Assembly (NCBI RefSeq): GCF_004193775.1
Contig: NC_041008.1
Span: 4,728,731-4,792,730, forward strand
Source of the DNA: Glycine soja
Taxonomy: Eukaryota > Streptophyta > Magnoliopsida > Fabales > Fabaceae
Direction of reading: 5' to 3'
DNA: 64,000 nucleotides
Positions 23,141 through 38,087 of this stretch are shown piece by piece. The translations under genes were made by a program, and so were the position numbers. The notes under the pieces were generated by a model, which saw nothing but the letters and a program-made list of their open reading frames with translations, made no database searches and was not told the origin of the DNA. Position 1 is the first letter of the stretch, and every line of letters starts with the position of its first letter.

Positions 23141-26100
23141 CAATTTGTCTGCAACTGCTCCTTAGTGCAAGAAAGAATGTTTTGGTTCGTTTGTTGGGTG
23201 GCTTTATGCGTAGGCTTACTTTATGAATGCTACAAAGGAAAAGGAGAAAGCGAGAAGAGAAGTGTCTGGTTTGACTACATTATGAATATCTCTTCACACT
23301 AATGATCGATGTTTTTAGCCTTTAGGACTCACTTTTTTTTTTAATGACTATAATGAGACCTATTATTTTTAGAATACTTACAAACACAATCCCATTCTCT
23401 TACACTTCACATAGTTTTTTCTTTCTTTCTATTTTTCTCTATATTTTCTGTCACATTACATATTATTTATCTTTTTCGTCCCTCTACCCTAAAAATGGAG
23501 GAGACGTTTCACAATTTCTCATTATTTATACGTTAAATCAATTGAAAGGATAAAAAATTAATCAACTATTTTATCACATATAATTTTTTATTTAATGATA
23601 ATACATAAAAAATGCTCTAGTACATGTATGTACTGTTTATTCATTATTCTAGATTGGTTTCTTTTGATCTTCTTTTTTCTGTTTTTTGTGGGGGAATAAT
23701 GAGTATGTACTACTGTGGTGGGTTTCAACTTTTCAAACGACATAAACTCTTATTGGCGGTTCAAATTGTCAAACCTTCTTTTTCTCTAATCAAGTACCTA
23801 TCTTTATTTTGGGCCAGAATCAAGGACTCTATTCTCAATCTTAAACGGTGATTTTTATTCAGTTATCACTTTTCGGAAATATAGGTTTCAGTTGCTTGCT
23901 TTAATTGATCTTGCATTCCTTAAATTAAATTTCAAAGATCTCTGCTATATGCATGTTTTCATGTTTTCGCAATTACACAATATTGCTTTCAAAGTAATCA
24001 ACCACATTCAAGTCTTCAATTCTGTGGTGATTTTAAAAGCAAAATTATATGTGGTGCTGATGCCATGCATTATTGTAAACAAGGATATCACTAGACATGA
24101 CAAACCTGGCTAAAGGAGCTAAACTGTGCAAAACCGTGATTTGCATGCTTGATATAGGTAATTAATTTTTTTAAAATTATTCGTAGAAAAAAGATACTTT
24201 GTTATTACAAATTTGTTAGTTTGATCTGGCTAGAGCGTGTCTAATATGTATATTTAAGGAGAGATGAAATTATACCGGTATAATTTTGATAATTATTATA
24301 TCATTTTAATAATTTATATAAAATGTTATTTTTATTAATTCAACGGTTGAATTTTATTTACATATTATCAAGATTATTTATATCAAAATTGAATTATGAG
24401 AAAAAGATAATTAAATGATTCATATTTTAGTATATTTTGAAATATTTATATTATATTGATTTTAATCTATATAAATAAACTAAAATAATAAATAATTTAA
24501 AATTAATATAAAATTTTATATATATGATCTATGTTAAAGGAACTTTCAATTTAATAATGAGTTTTAAAAAAAATACTCTTCAATTAAAAATTATAGAATA
24601 ATATAATAGTTATGAAAAGTATATTATATAATTTAATTCATCCTCTTATATATGTGTGTTTTAGTCTTTAAGATTTTGTGTTCTAAGCCTCGTGAACAAA
24701 AGATATATAAAATGAAAGCATATTTAATATTTTTTCTTCTTTGGATCACAAGTGTTTTCATAATGCGATAAGCCAATAATTATTGCATTTATGCAAATGT
24801 AATTTTAGATTAACATAAGAGCTATATATTTGTCACAAGTTTCTTTCCATAACATATAAGTAACACTATGAATAATAAAAAAAATTTAACAGTAAAAAAA
24901 TATTATTTAAAACACTTTAAAATAAAAAATAAATCAAACACATTTGGTAAGTCATCTATAGTTTTTCGTTCATGAATTTTCATTCAATTTTGTGACTGAT
25001 TATTTTTCACAATCATTCTCAATTGATTTCTAACATTTTTAACAGTTTTTAATTAAAAATTCATTATTTTTAGCTGATAGGGATTAGAGGTAAAAAAAAA
25101 AATGTCCTCCCCTCCCAAAAAATTAAAAAAGATTCAACTATGCTTGAATTTGAATTTAGCTAGCTAGAGCTAGCGGATTCAAATTTGTGTTTAATACAAA
25201 TTAAATTGTCAATAAAGAACGTTACCAAAACAAAAAATTGTCAATAAAGACATTATATAATCATAATTTTGGGTTAACATAAGTTGGGGCGGAATTTTCA
25301 TTAATTTTGAAAATGATTAATTTTCATAAAAAACCTAATTAATCACTCATAATAAATTTTTATTTCCCAATAATGGTTTTTTACCACAAAACTAATTGAA
25401 CTTGGAATTTTACTTAAGAAAATTGTGTTAATTTCATTCGGATCAACAACATTGATTATTCCATCATGAATGTTTCTTCAAACTAATGCATAGTTATGTT
25501 AATCTAAAAATTAAATGAAATATACTATTAATATATCATATGTTAGGATTAAAAAAAGAGAGAGACAAAGACTATATCAATGAAGACAATCTCAATGTCT
25601 ATCACTTTTATATTTAAAGGACATTTTTTCAATATATATGACAAGTAATGGATAATTAACTCAATTAATAAGATCAAATAGCATTGGAAAATAATTTGAT
25701 TTTTATTAGTAGTCATTTGTAATTAAGTTATCTATAAGTACTATCTTAAACTTTTGTTAAAATTTTAAATTTGTATCATGCCTTGATCTTGAAACGAGTC
25801 AAGCCTAACTTTTACTAAAATAAGTCGGGGAAGAAAAAACAAGTGATGTGTTATTCTTTCGTCTTTTTGGTCAAGAATACTAATAACTGTGTCCTAAACT
25901 CCGATACAACATTGCTTTATGTGTTATGATTGTGTTCCTTTCTAATCCATGGAGATGACATTACTATTAAAAGGACAATGATAATGCCAAAACATAAAGA
26001 AAAGGAATGATGGAAGATGTTTTTGATGTTTTTTATTTCTTTTTTCTTTTTTTGGAAAAACAGTGAGATAGTCGAGAAAGGCGACAAAAGAGGTTAAAGT

Positions 26101-26994
26101 GGGCCGAAATAATGCTAGATGGACAGAAGAAAAAAGATTTTTTTTAAAAAAAATTAATTAATTTAATTACTATATCTTTGATTAAGACTTATTTTAAATG
26201 ATTTTAATTAGAACGTATTATAAGCACAAATATTTTTTTGCATTTTCAAATAATCATGTGTATAATATATAAGATATATTTAGTTTGACTTTTATAATAA
26301 TAATAACTTTAACAGCTATATTTATTGTTTGTCAGTATAACCTTTTTTATAATAATAATTTATTAAAATTAAATTTATTTTTAATTATTAATATTTTTAT
26401 AATTTGAACTTATAAATCTATGGTGTAAAAATACTTAATAATTTGAGTAAAACATGTTGATAGTGTAAAACTTTTTTAAACTATTATTTAATTATGAATT
26501 GTCATATAATTTTAGAAATATTTGACTTTTATAATAATTTATTTAAAATTTATAATGATTTTTAATCGATTAAGAGTATAAAAGTATTTGAAAAATATAG
26601 AAAAATAAACACTATACTTAATAAGATGACAAAAGGAAAAAATAAGTATATTTACGTTATCAAAGTGAATTTGTTTATCTGAACCTGCCCGTGAAAAGTG
26701 AATGTTCCCTCTCAATATCTCTCTCTCACTTTTGTTGTTGTTGTTAAAAAGCTCTCACTTATTTTTATGTTAGTGACATTTGGTTATCTTCGTAAAACTA
26801 AAAAAAAAGAAATATTACAACTTCTTCAAACGTTCATATGTTTTTATAATTTTGTCTTCGTGCAATTGGGTTGTTTTTAAAATCTGTAAGAAAATTGCTT
26901 AAAAGTACAAAAATCTTATATTTTCTATAATAAATTTAGAGTAAAGTACACTTTCTTTTTTTGAGAAATACAAATTAAAATTACAGGTTTAATG
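23141..26994. other. AT-rich gene-poor spacer
   Basis: No exon, RNA gene or clear element was recognised. Open frames are short, A/T-driven and lack motifs. Confidence 0.5.
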
Positions 26995-27350
26995 GTACAT
27001 TTTACCTCATAGTTTCATGATTTTTGTAAATTTTTTCTTTTAATTTTGTTTTTAGTGCATTTTATCCCCATATTTTTAAATTTTACATATTTATTCTTTC
27101 ATTAGTTGAATATGTATTCTATTAGTTAACTATTGACATACCCTTATGCTACCGTGGCATTTCACGTGACAATAACATGAATCAATGATGTGACATTGGT
27201 GTAATGACATGTAATTATACATTTTGTCTCAATTTCATGATTTTGTCAATTTTGCCTTCCAATTTTGTTTTGCATGCTTTTTGTTCCTATATTTTTAGAT
27301 ATTTACAATTTTATCCTTTCATTAGTTCAACATTCATTCTATTAGTTGCA
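26995..27350. repeat. Two diverged direct copies of a repeat unit
   Basis: Phrases such as 'TTTCATGATTTT', 'CCTATATTTTTA' or 'CCCATATTTTTA', 'CATTAGTT' and 'ATTCTATTAGTT' occur in the same order at about 27010-27130 and 27232-27350. This is a diverged direct duplication with a spacing of about 220 bp. It is probably element-derived, with no coding capacity. Confidence 0.6.
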
Positions 27351-27890
27351 ACGGTGGGTTTGGAGGGTGGACGCTGCAACGGAATCTTGGGTCTGTTTGT
27401 ATCATTCTCAACAAAATTACATTCTTGTTTAGTACATATGAAAAAAATGTAACTAAGAAAATATATTTTTGTCGTGTAAAAAGGTGCAAAAAAAATATTC
27501 AATGGAAATATAATTTCATTTATAAGATACACAACAAAATCATGTTTTTGTTATATATTTTTTTTACCCCTTTTACATAATGGAAATGAATTCCTGTTGA
27601 GTATTTTGCAAATGAAATCGTGTTTCTGTTAAAAGGGTATTTTTGGAAAAAAAATTAAAACACACGTGGATAGTGCCAATAACAAATTCAGATGTTTCAA
27701 TAGCTGCTCCCTTGATCAAACATACTCGTGGGCTTTGCAAGCTGCAACTCTGGGCTTCTTGGATCTTTTTTCTTCTTCTCATAATTGGTTTAAAAATTAG
27801 TATTGATTAACCAGTTTTAAGTTTCATTTCTTTAAAATGATTCACTTAAGAAAATATCGTCTCTGATTTGAAAATCATCGGTTAAACATG

Positions 27891-27893
<3 letters not shown>

Positions 27894-27932
<39 letters not shown>
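27894..27932. repeat. (AT)n microsatellite, about 39 bp
   Basis: Uninterrupted alternating A and T. Confidence 0.95.
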
Positions 27933-27935
<3 letters not shown>

Positions 27936-28204
27936 TATGATAAATTATAAACTTGTTTTCTTCATTATTCATCAGCGTATAAAATTTTTCACTTTACTTA
28001 CTTCAGAAGGGTAAAATTCATTAATTTTAATTACTTAATTAAAAGAAACCTCCAACAAAATAAATAATTTTTTTTTGGAACAATTAATTGATAATGCAGG
28101 TTACCATGTAATTATAGAGAATTTGATCATCCATTCAAATACTACTGTAACCAAAGTGTTGAGCATTTCATAATTGAAATTCTTGGGTGTTTTATGAATC
28201 AAAT

Positions 28205-28412
28205 TCTCATTCCCTTAAATATAAAGGATGTACATGCATACGTGTGTGCATGTGTAAATTATTTAATGATCATATAACCTTAAAGAAATTATATAACTTT
28301 AATTATATGTCCCCATGATTAAAGAATGTGATTGATTTTTGAGTGAGTGGGTGAAATTACATAACTTTATCTATGTGTTCTCATCCCCTTAAACATAAAG
28401 GATTAAAGAATG
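28205..28412. repeat. Diverged direct repeat
   Basis: 'TCTCATTCCCTTAAATATAA' (about 28205) and 'TCTCATCCCCTTAAACATAA' (about 28379) begin similar stretches that run through 'AAAGGAT', with 'ATTAAAGAATGT' also occurring twice. The two copies are about 173 bp apart. No function is apparent. Confidence 0.5.
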
Positions 28413-31400
28413 TAGTTGGCTTGGTGTGTGTATTGGAATGCATGGGCATAGGCGTGGGCATGTACAATTTGTTCGTGCATGTATTGAATGAGAGAAATGT
28501 TTGTGCTCCATCATGAGTCTCGTTATAATTGTTTTATAAAAGAAAAAAATTAGTCGAGAATAATTGTTATTTTATTTTTTAATGTAATATTAATTATTAT
28601 TATTTTATTTATGTTCCTTATAATATTAATAATGTATGAAATTATTATTATTTTTTGTTTATTTATTACATTTTCTTAATCTAAATAAAATAACAGAATA
28701 ATTATTATTTTAGGACGAAGGAAGTATAAAATTACGAAATAAGTAAATTTTAACTATACATATATGGTTAAGATTAAAAGTTATTCGATGATTATGTAAT
28801 TACTTAAACAAATTACATAACTTTATCTTTACTCTCATTTTTTTATCATTTAATTCAATGATCATGATTGACTCTTTTCACTCTACCATAATAAATAAAA
28901 AAAATTCACTTAATATGCTCTTATATATATTTATAATATCCTAAAAGAATATGAAAGAATATAAGATTTTGCTTGGAATATTAATAATAATAGTTTTAAT
29001 ACATTTTTAAATATAGTTTTATTATTTGATAAATTTTATTATATCTTGCTTCTACCCCTTTTAATATATTTATTATTTTGACTGATAAGAAATGATAAAC
29101 TTTATTAAATATAAATAAAGAATAAGCTCATTGATTTAATAAATTTACATAAGTTCATCCCACAATAAAATAATAATAAAACTTCATTACTAATATTTGT
29201 TATTTATTACCATAAATCAATAATGATGCATCCCAAGGCAATAAAAATCACGCATTCCAACCCTCTCCTGTTATTACCTTATCTTTCTGAGACTGTTTTA
29301 CATCGATGGAATCCATTATATATTTAAGAAGATATTATTTCATGAGAGATATTACATTTTATATTTATTCTCTTTAAATAATTTAATTAATTAATATAAA
29401 TTTTATATTTATTTTATTTTTAATAGAATTTTAAATCAATTATAATACATAAGAATCATATAAATTAAAATATTTAAATTTTATATTTATTTTATTTTTT
29501 GAATTTTATATAATAGGTTTAAGAACTGTCTAAATTAATACTGTATATATTTTTTTTAATCAAAGTAAAAATTAGAAAAATATTTGATTATATGTATATT
29601 TTAAAATATAATAATTGTCCTTAAAGATAAATTTTAGCTAATCCAACAAATAAAATTGTTGTTTATGATATTTTTTTAATTTACACAGAAAAATTTAAGT
29701 CAATTCACACAAGTTTAGAAACATACACCTGCACACCTTTAATTGACGGTCAAATAATTTATTCTACATATATATTCATTGAATATTATATATTATAATT
29801 TAAAAAAATTTAAATTCATCACAAGTGTTTATATAAAATACATTTAAATATTTATTTATTATCTACTAATATGGGTATAAGTGGTTCAAATTAAATTGAA
29901 TTTTATCTATTTTTTATTTCAATCTAATTAAACTTAAAAAAATCTTGAAACTCAAAAATAATAAAGGTCATTTTTTACCGAATAGTAAAAATATTTTAAA
30001 AATTAGTATTCATATTGTATTATTCATATAATAAATAATAAAATAAAATAAAAAATATATATATTCACAATATTATTTATAAAATAATGTTATTATCTTA
30101 AAATAAATAAAAAAGATAAATTTTAAAATAATATATTATTTTGAAAATGAGATATGTTTAATTTATGATTTTTAAATTAATAATTTGATTGTGTATGAAT
30201 TTGTTTGAGTCTTGATTATGTTCAAAACTTCAAATTCATCATTTAATTAAATTTTAATTGAATTTATTAAACTAAAATCAATCTAATATAATGAAGTATC
30301 TAATTCAAATTCATGAAAATCTAATTAGATTTTATTGAATTGATCTTTAGATCAATTCAACAAAGTCCGTGTCATATTTGACTTATGCTAGACTAACCTG
30401 ATTGGGTTCAAGCTTTTTATTTTTATTTTTTTATTTTGATTCAGAATGAAATTAAGAGAGATTTACATATTAAAAATAAGTTTTAAATATATTTTTAGTC
30501 TCTTAAATATAATTTTTTTTTATTTTATTCTGCTAAATTTAAAATTATTTTTTAGTCCTTCAAATTCGTAAAATATTTCTTTTAGTTCCTCTCTATATAC
30601 ATGCCAAATTCGTAAAATACTTATTTTTATTTTAGTTTACAATATCTTTTAATATATAGTATTTTTTTTTATATAAAACTAGCAGTGCAGAACATCAAGC
30701 TAGAACCAATGATCCCAACTAGATAGATAAATGATGTAATCTAATACTAGTAAAAACATGAATTAACATGTTAATTAAGTTTGTAAGTTGTAACCAACTA
30801 GACACACATGTGATTGTCTGATCACAAGAATGAAAATGATTAAAACATGAATGATATAATAATAATAATCAATTTTTCCCTCCCCTATGTCTTTGTTCTT
30901 CATTACACCAAGAGAATCGTTGTTATTTAAGGTAGCAGAGAAGAAACATAGCTAGCTAATTACGATCGAGTTGGATCTTTTAAATACTATACCTAACATA
31001 TATATTGACTCATAGTTATAAGTTGTATAAAAAAAATATCTAATATATATTTCCATGTGAGAAAATGATAGCCAGAAATTATCCGTACTCAGAAGTAGGG
31101 ATGCCGGTGAAGATTGTTAAGGTACGTACGTAATGCTATTACTACTACTGAAGTAGCTATAGACTTGTGAAACAAAAATATGTCAGAGCCACACTAGTGA
31201 GTTGAATTCAGAATCAGTGGCTTGAATTGAACCTAACTCCATTGTTCTTTAAATTTCTCCATGAAAATGTGGAAGAGTCCGAGCAAGCCATGTGGAAGGT
31301 CTAGGTCAATATATAGCATTGTGGGTACCCAAAAATTAGGCGACATTATGCATGCTAGATTATCTCCAATTAAAGTTGTGGTCGTCCTTAAAACCACATG

Positions 31401-34099
31401 ACTTCTAAAATATATCTACTACTCTAGTATTGTCGATTATGACATCAACGAGGAACAAGTACTTGCATTGCATGAGGGATAGGTGTGAAACTGCTGCGAA
31501 AATAATACCATACCCAGTAAGAACATAGAATACGACTAGCATGTTAGTCAATTGCAAATAGTTTTACATAACACATTTATTTGTGAGATTGGTACAAGAA
31601 TTAATGGAGTGGCAAATAGAAAATTAGCTATTTTCAGTAAAGCAAATAGAAATTTTGTGGAAATAAATTAGGTATGCACAAAATCCATTGACATGGAGGA
31701 TTAACTTGTGATGTTGATTATTTGCTGAATAGTTCCACCATCCATATAATAATAGAATATTTTTCTTAGATATATAGATTTTATTCATAGTTCCAGCATC
31801 AACTGCTATTCCAATAAAAATGTGATAAAGAGTTAGTCAAGTATTTGGTTAATGACCTATGTATCGGGACTACAACTATATACACACACCTGTATAGAGA
31901 GGGATGCAAGTTGGCTTACATTTAGAATATGTGATGATTTTTCTTTTTCACTAGTGATGCGACCACTCTCTTCACGAGGGATGTAAATTAATTGTAAATA
32001 TAAAAGCTTAGCTTGAACATTTTCAGACGAAGCTATTGAGTGGAGAGAGGTTTCGAAATATTTGAAAAAAACACTTCTTTGATGATAATTTGTGTGTTTT
32101 GTTTTACAGGTGATACTGTGATAGGAAAAAAAATTATGAGTATAGAAAAAAATATTTTTTCATGCTTGAGAAAAATATTTTTTAACATGTAAAGTTTTAT
32201 TATCGTTTATCATGAAAATATTTAACATAATAAAAAATATTTCAGTAAAAGAAAAGTTCAACTTTAATTTTATTATGTTTAACATATAATTTTTTATTAT
32301 TTTTAAAATGTTATAAAAATATTATTTATTTTAGGAAAACTAAACAATTTTTTTTAAAGAGAGAGACCATTTAATTTCCTTTTTTGTTCATGCCAATTTG
32401 GAGAAGTATTTTCTAATGGGTCTCACAGAAATAACATCTCTCATTTCTAATTTTCTTTTTAATCAACCAACAAAAAATTGATATTTATATCTCATCTCCT
32501 CCTTCCTATTTTCTTTCACTCCATTTAGAGATAGAAATAGGTTAGATCAAGCCAAATTTGTTTAGGAAATAAATGAAGTCAAGACTTTTAAAAAACCTAT
32601 TTAGTTAAAAAAAAATTTAAGTCATTAAAAAGTCTCATGGACCTAACAAACCGAATTGTTTAAATAAATATTAACTTTTGTTATCGTCCCAACTTATAAA
32701 ATCCCTATTTGGATACAATCTCAATCACTGTGAACCAATTAGAGCCAACTTTAAAATAAAAAAATTGTTAAATTTTGAAACAAATGAAACCTTACACTGT
32801 GTGACTGAGTGTGGAAAGACATTTGTTGTTGTATCAAGTGGAAATTTAATATAGCAGGCCTTCAACGGTTGGACCACAATGTTTGACATCGACACATCGA
32901 TCGTAAGGTACTAAAGACACTCCCTTACGCAAAATTGCTTCCTTCTTTAAATTATGACTATAGTATCTAATAAAATCTTGTTTCATAAGTAATATTGATC
33001 ATGTTGAGATTATCGAAGATTATTTAAAATTGAAGTCTATTACATCTGGCACCTACTTCAAACAGCAAAACATTAGTAATCCCAAACGTCGTAATCGCAA
33101 CTTAAGCGTTATATATTATGATCACAACGACGAAAACATATATTTTTTTTTTCAAAACCATAGAATAAAAGGGAGAGAAAAATTATACCCAATCAAATAG
33201 GCAAGAAATAAAAATAAAATATTGTGATTAATGCGATATAATAAAATAAAATAGAGATTGAAATTAAAGAATATAATATATTTTTTAGATATCTCAGTAA
33301 TACAAATATCTTAGTTTTATCAATTTTTTTATCATATCACAAATGATAAATCTCATTTGTTATTATTATTTATTTACCTTGACTACATGTAAATATTCAA
33401 TGGAGTGTGAGAGTGTCCACTGACTTCCTGCCTACATTATTTTATATGCATTCCAAAAATTGTACGTGAGGCGACTGATGACATTATCAAGTCAAATCTG
33501 CAACTGTATATTTAATTAAGTTTAAATGAGCCACCTAATTTGATTGTCAAACAAAGGAGTGACATGGCAAATTGCTCAAAGTCACACAATCCCATGTGGT
33601 CAAATATTTTGTGAAATTTAATTTTTCGGTTTAGATGAATTTCACGTCGTGCATGTGCAGAAAAAAAGAGTTTAATAATATGTATTATTAACACAATTTT
33701 TTATATTATTAATAAATTAAAAAAATTATATGAATTTTAAGATAGGTATATATTATAAAAATAAATAAAATATTTTACATAATAATTTATAATTAAATAA
33801 TAATATTATAAAATATTTTTTAATCTTTGCATGTATTATTTATTCCAAAAATATTAGATGATATACTATTACATTTCTTCGTTAAATATGTATAAATCAC
33901 GTATATATTTATCAAAATTAAAAAAATAAAGTTTAAATAATAAAATAAAAATAAACTATATCACATGTATAAAAAATATATTTAAGTCTTTCTCATTTAT
34001 TTTTATAAGTTACTTCAATTAATTTATATGTTATAAGTTATTAACTTTTTTTTCTTTTTTATTTTATTCTTACTAATTTACTTAAAATCTATTTTTATC
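28413..34099. other. Long AT-rich spacer
   Basis: Very AT-rich. Phrases like 'TTTTTAGTCTCTTAAAT' and 'TTTTTAGTCCTTCAAAT' at about 30.5-30.6 kb look like partial MITE ends but could not be paired convincingly. No gene was seen. Confidence 0.45.
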
Positions 34100-35395
34100 C
34101 TTTTTTTTATAATTTGAGTCTGCTTTGCCCATCACTTCACTATGAGTAATGTCACATTTTATCTTTCAAACAAGGTTAAAATAAGGTTGAGCTTCGGTGG
34201 GTAATGTCACATTTTCAAGTTCAAACTCACACCAACATGAGATTAAAACAAGGTTGAGTTGTCCGTATACCTATTCAACTTCAATGACTTAGCTTTTGGA
34301 AGGAGGAAAGGGAAAAGGAAGAAGTTTATGCTAAAGGAAGAAGCTTTTCACCACTCAACTAACAACTCACACTAAGAGGACAACCAACCAAACCGAAAAC
34401 ACTCTCGAGTTAGATTTTTGAAACACAAATTAGGATACTCATGAACTATTCCTCTATGGTTCAAGGAACAACTATGAAACTCTAAGATTTTCCTTTTAAA
34501 AAAAAAACTATGGAACTCTAGGAGAAGGGGGGAAATGTATCATTCCAGTTGAATCTTCTAATTTCTTCAACCTCTAGAGAGTAGGTAGCTTGAGGGAGAA
34601 GGAAAATGAAAATGAGATTAGTGGAGGGTTTTGAATACTAGGGGTTTAAGGGAGGTTTTAGGGACTCTTGGGCTACCCTCTTTTTCTAAAGCTTTACTAG
34701 ACACAGCACTCCATTAATTCTCCCATATCCAAAATGTCAGCCTTCAAGGCTGAAACATCAAAAAATCCACTAAATACATAAGCAACTCACTATAATTTAT
34801 TAATTAAATTATTCAAAAGCATAAATTAAAATTTAATTTCTCTTGTATTTTTTAATTAAATCACTTATTCACTTAATTATGAAAAACAAAATGTTACAAT
34901 TCTCCCTAATAAGAAAATTTTCGTCCTAAAAAATTCACTTACCTAGGAAGAGATTCGTACGTATATACTGCTTATGCATCTTGTCCTCAAGCTTCCATGT
35001 AGCATCTCCCTAGTGTCACTACACATTATCTTTACCAAACTGATGGTCTTGTATCTAAGTTACTGGATCCTTTGGTACTCAATCCTAGCGGGTTGAGTCT
35101 CATTGTGTCTGGTTTTGTGACATGCATGTGTAGGATCATGAAACACATTGAGAATGTCCAAGAGAGATAGCAAGACTATTTCATAAGCCACAAAGCCTAT
35201 ATGTCAGAATTTGATATGGCTCAATGAAGTTAGAAGTAAACTTTAGGGAACACATGACCGTCTACTTCAAACTCAAGTGGCCTCCTATGCTTGTCTGCTT
35301 AGGACTTTTGTCCATAGTTGGAGATCTTCACCCTTTCTTGAATCTTATCAGACCAATTTATTAATCCCTAACAATCAAATTTGAAAAAATCGATG
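34100..35395 (-). mobile_element. Decayed Ty3/gypsy retrotransposon: integrase C-terminus and 3' region
   Basis: Read on the minus strand from about 35390 to 34915, a stop-riddled frame keeps the end of Ty3/gypsy pol. Its pieces include 'DKIQERVKI', 'RRPLEFEVDGHVFPKV' (the integrase C-terminal barrel) and 'GDATWKLEDKM' (the familiar EATWE.E..M phrase that precedes the pol stop). After it comes 'TTAGGACGAAAATT', then 0.8 kb of non-coding sequence (to about 34100) that would be the post-pol spacer and LTR. Most defects are CAG/CGA-to-TAG/TGA type changes, as expected from methylated-cytosine decay. Only this 3' segment was recognised and LTR boundaries were not found. Confidence 0.75.
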
Positions 35396-37980
35396 TAGAT
35401 AAATTAGATATTGTTGGTAACAAATCTTGAGCTAAACGATTCAACATTTTTCTAATAATTTTAATTATTTTATATATAAGACTAATAATTCTCATCCAAA
35501 ATGACATTTATAATATTTACATGCAGGAGAAGTTTAATTTTTAATATTACATAATTATAAATTTTATCTTTTTTTGTTTAATATTATAATTGTAAAATAA
35601 TATTATTTAATTGTTAATTATCAATTTGATAATGAATCAATCATGATTAGATTAAACTTTGAACGATTAAAGCTTTCTGTCCTTCAATATCCAAGTTTTA
35701 GAAAGCTTGTTTTTAACTGATGTAAACTCTGAATAGACATGCATGCTGATATCAGAGTCCTGGCCATTAATTCAGTCGTGGAGCAACAGGATTAATTAAC
35801 CCTTCAACTCGTATGCAAGTATCCATCCTGATTGCGGTTACTTACTAATTAGCAATAATACTTGGGACGTGAGTATTGGTTTTACTTAATTAGCTTCTTT
35901 TATAATACATGGAGCTTATGTATTACCATTTAACTAGTCACCTAGTCAAGGATTAGTAGTTAAACACTTGAGATTATTTAGATCATTAGAATTAGTTAAT
36001 TTCTCCAGTGGTATATATCCATCCAAGTTACTTACCATTTTCACTTTCTGCTCGCTTCAGGCACCCCTTGGAATGAGCAGCTTATTGCTTGTGGATTATA
36101 TGAAGTTCAGATTGTTAATTAGAAAAGTAGTTGCCTTGTTGTTTTCTTTGTTCTACTCTAGCTACTATAGTCTAGAAAAAAAAGGTGTGAATATCAGCAT
36201 TCAAACTTGAAAAACATCATAGACAAAAACTAGGTGCGTGTACTGAATGAGATTTTCTTATATAGATTTTTCTATAGATATTAGTATAGGCCGCGTAGAG
36301 ATGGTAAAAAAGTATCGAGCTCGTGTTGTTGAAAATATAGACATAATCAGAGTGTGTAGTCCACTTGCTGATGAGATGCATTTGTACTTATTTTTGTTTT
36401 GTTTTAATATCTTCCAACGTGCTAAGTTTCAAAATTGGTGATATTTTTTTTTTCTAACAAGGCAGTGGGCGTAATATTTCGCTTAATTTCAAAGTGACGT
36501 ACGTATTCAAATATATAATTTTGGAATATGTATTCTTTTACTTAATTTAGTCAATTTGGAATATATATATTATTTGTTTTTATTTATTCTTCTTTTGCAC
36601 AACATGACACATACTAATTTGTATTTGACTTAGTTGGGATGTAACCATCTTTTATTTCAATGTTATCTTTAATTATTTGGCAGATAAAAAAACTTAATTT
36701 AGTTAATTACTTTATATAGATTCGATCGTGGCGAAATTCAACAACCTTCATCAGTTCTTCTATCATTCTTTTGCATGCTTTTATTTTGGCTTTTTAACAT
36801 TATGTTTCTTTTGCATTCATGATTTGTTTTATACCATACTATTTATATGGGATTTGCTATAAAGGAGATATATAAATAAATAATCGAGAAAGTTTAACTC
36901 CTCAACTCAAGTATGTTAATAGAAATTTATTTTTTGGTTGTGTGCGGAAAAAAATTATCGATCGAGAAAGGTTAAACTTTAATAATTACGTTTTTTTTTA
37001 TAAAAAAAATAGCTTCTAATTTTTTATGAACACCGAAAAAAACTTTAATTTAACTCAACATTAAATGAATATTTGTTATTTTAAAGAAACTAAATCATTT
37101 CATAGGAGTTTTATAAGTGATCTGTGGTCTCTCTTAATTTGAGTGTCTGTGCTTTTAAATTGTTTATTTACAAGCAAAATTTATATGTAACGCAAGAGGA
37201 ATTTAATGCCTATATATATCAAATTGCAAAAGCTATTTAAATTACGTAACATTATGGTTAATTGAAACTAATCAGTACTTAATTAAAAATTTAATCAATA
37301 AGTGATCTTACAGGACAAAGGACAGATTGTCATTGTTAATAGATATCGACCGCATTGTTGTTTTTTTATTTTTTAGAAATAGATCAACAACATTGATTCT
37401 GATTAAATATTTTTTCGATTCCGATATATATATATATATAAAGTTTAAGCATTTAAACCTATGAATAAAAAAATATTTGTTATTAGATTTTATAAAAATA
37501 AAAAAGTTACATATGTTGGAAAAAAATTATCACATATAATTAACATATTTTTGTAATAAAATTAAAACAAGTAGAAATATTAAATATTCTTTTGGTGTAC
37601 TTTAAATGTATATTTGATTTGATTTTTACGAGTATTTTGAATCATAAAATAAAAATAAGTGTTATTTTTAGTTTTAACTGTTATAAATTATAATATTATG
37701 TTTTTAATATGATTTTATACATAAATTTGATTATTCTTATTATTATTATATTAATATCAAATCAACAACGTTGAACTATTAAATGTTATATTAGTGCTTT
37801 AATCCACTGGATAATCGATTGGATTTTCAGAACATTATAATAAACAACATTAGCTGTTGATGAAACACGCATGACGCATGTCTTTTTGATAAAAAAATTT
37901 AGAAGAAATATTTTTATTTTATAAAATCTACCAAAATGTTCACGAGTGCTATTTCAGTATTTATTCATTATTATTATTAC
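35396..37980. other. AT-rich spacer
   Basis: No convincing feature. Open frames at about 35968-36210 and 36247-36441 lack motifs, neighbouring exons and family resemblance. Confidence 0.45.
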
Positions 37981-38046
37981 CGATGCCGGGGACAGAGATA
38001 GAGCAGCCTGACGCCGCCACAGAGAGCAGCCTGATCTGAAGCCGCC

Positions 38047-38086
<40 letters not shown>
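37981..38086 (+). other. Short GC-rich insert ending in a 36-nt poly(A) tract
   Basis: An isolated GC-rich patch contains a repeated phrase ('GAGCAGCCTGACGCCGCCAC', then 'GAGCAGCCTGATCTGAAGCC'). It is followed directly by 36 uninterrupted A residues (38051-38086). A GC-rich body with an abrupt A-tail is typical of a retroposed transcript or a truncated LINE/SINE. The body is too short to identify. Confidence 0.5.
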
Positions 38087-38087
<1 letters not shown>

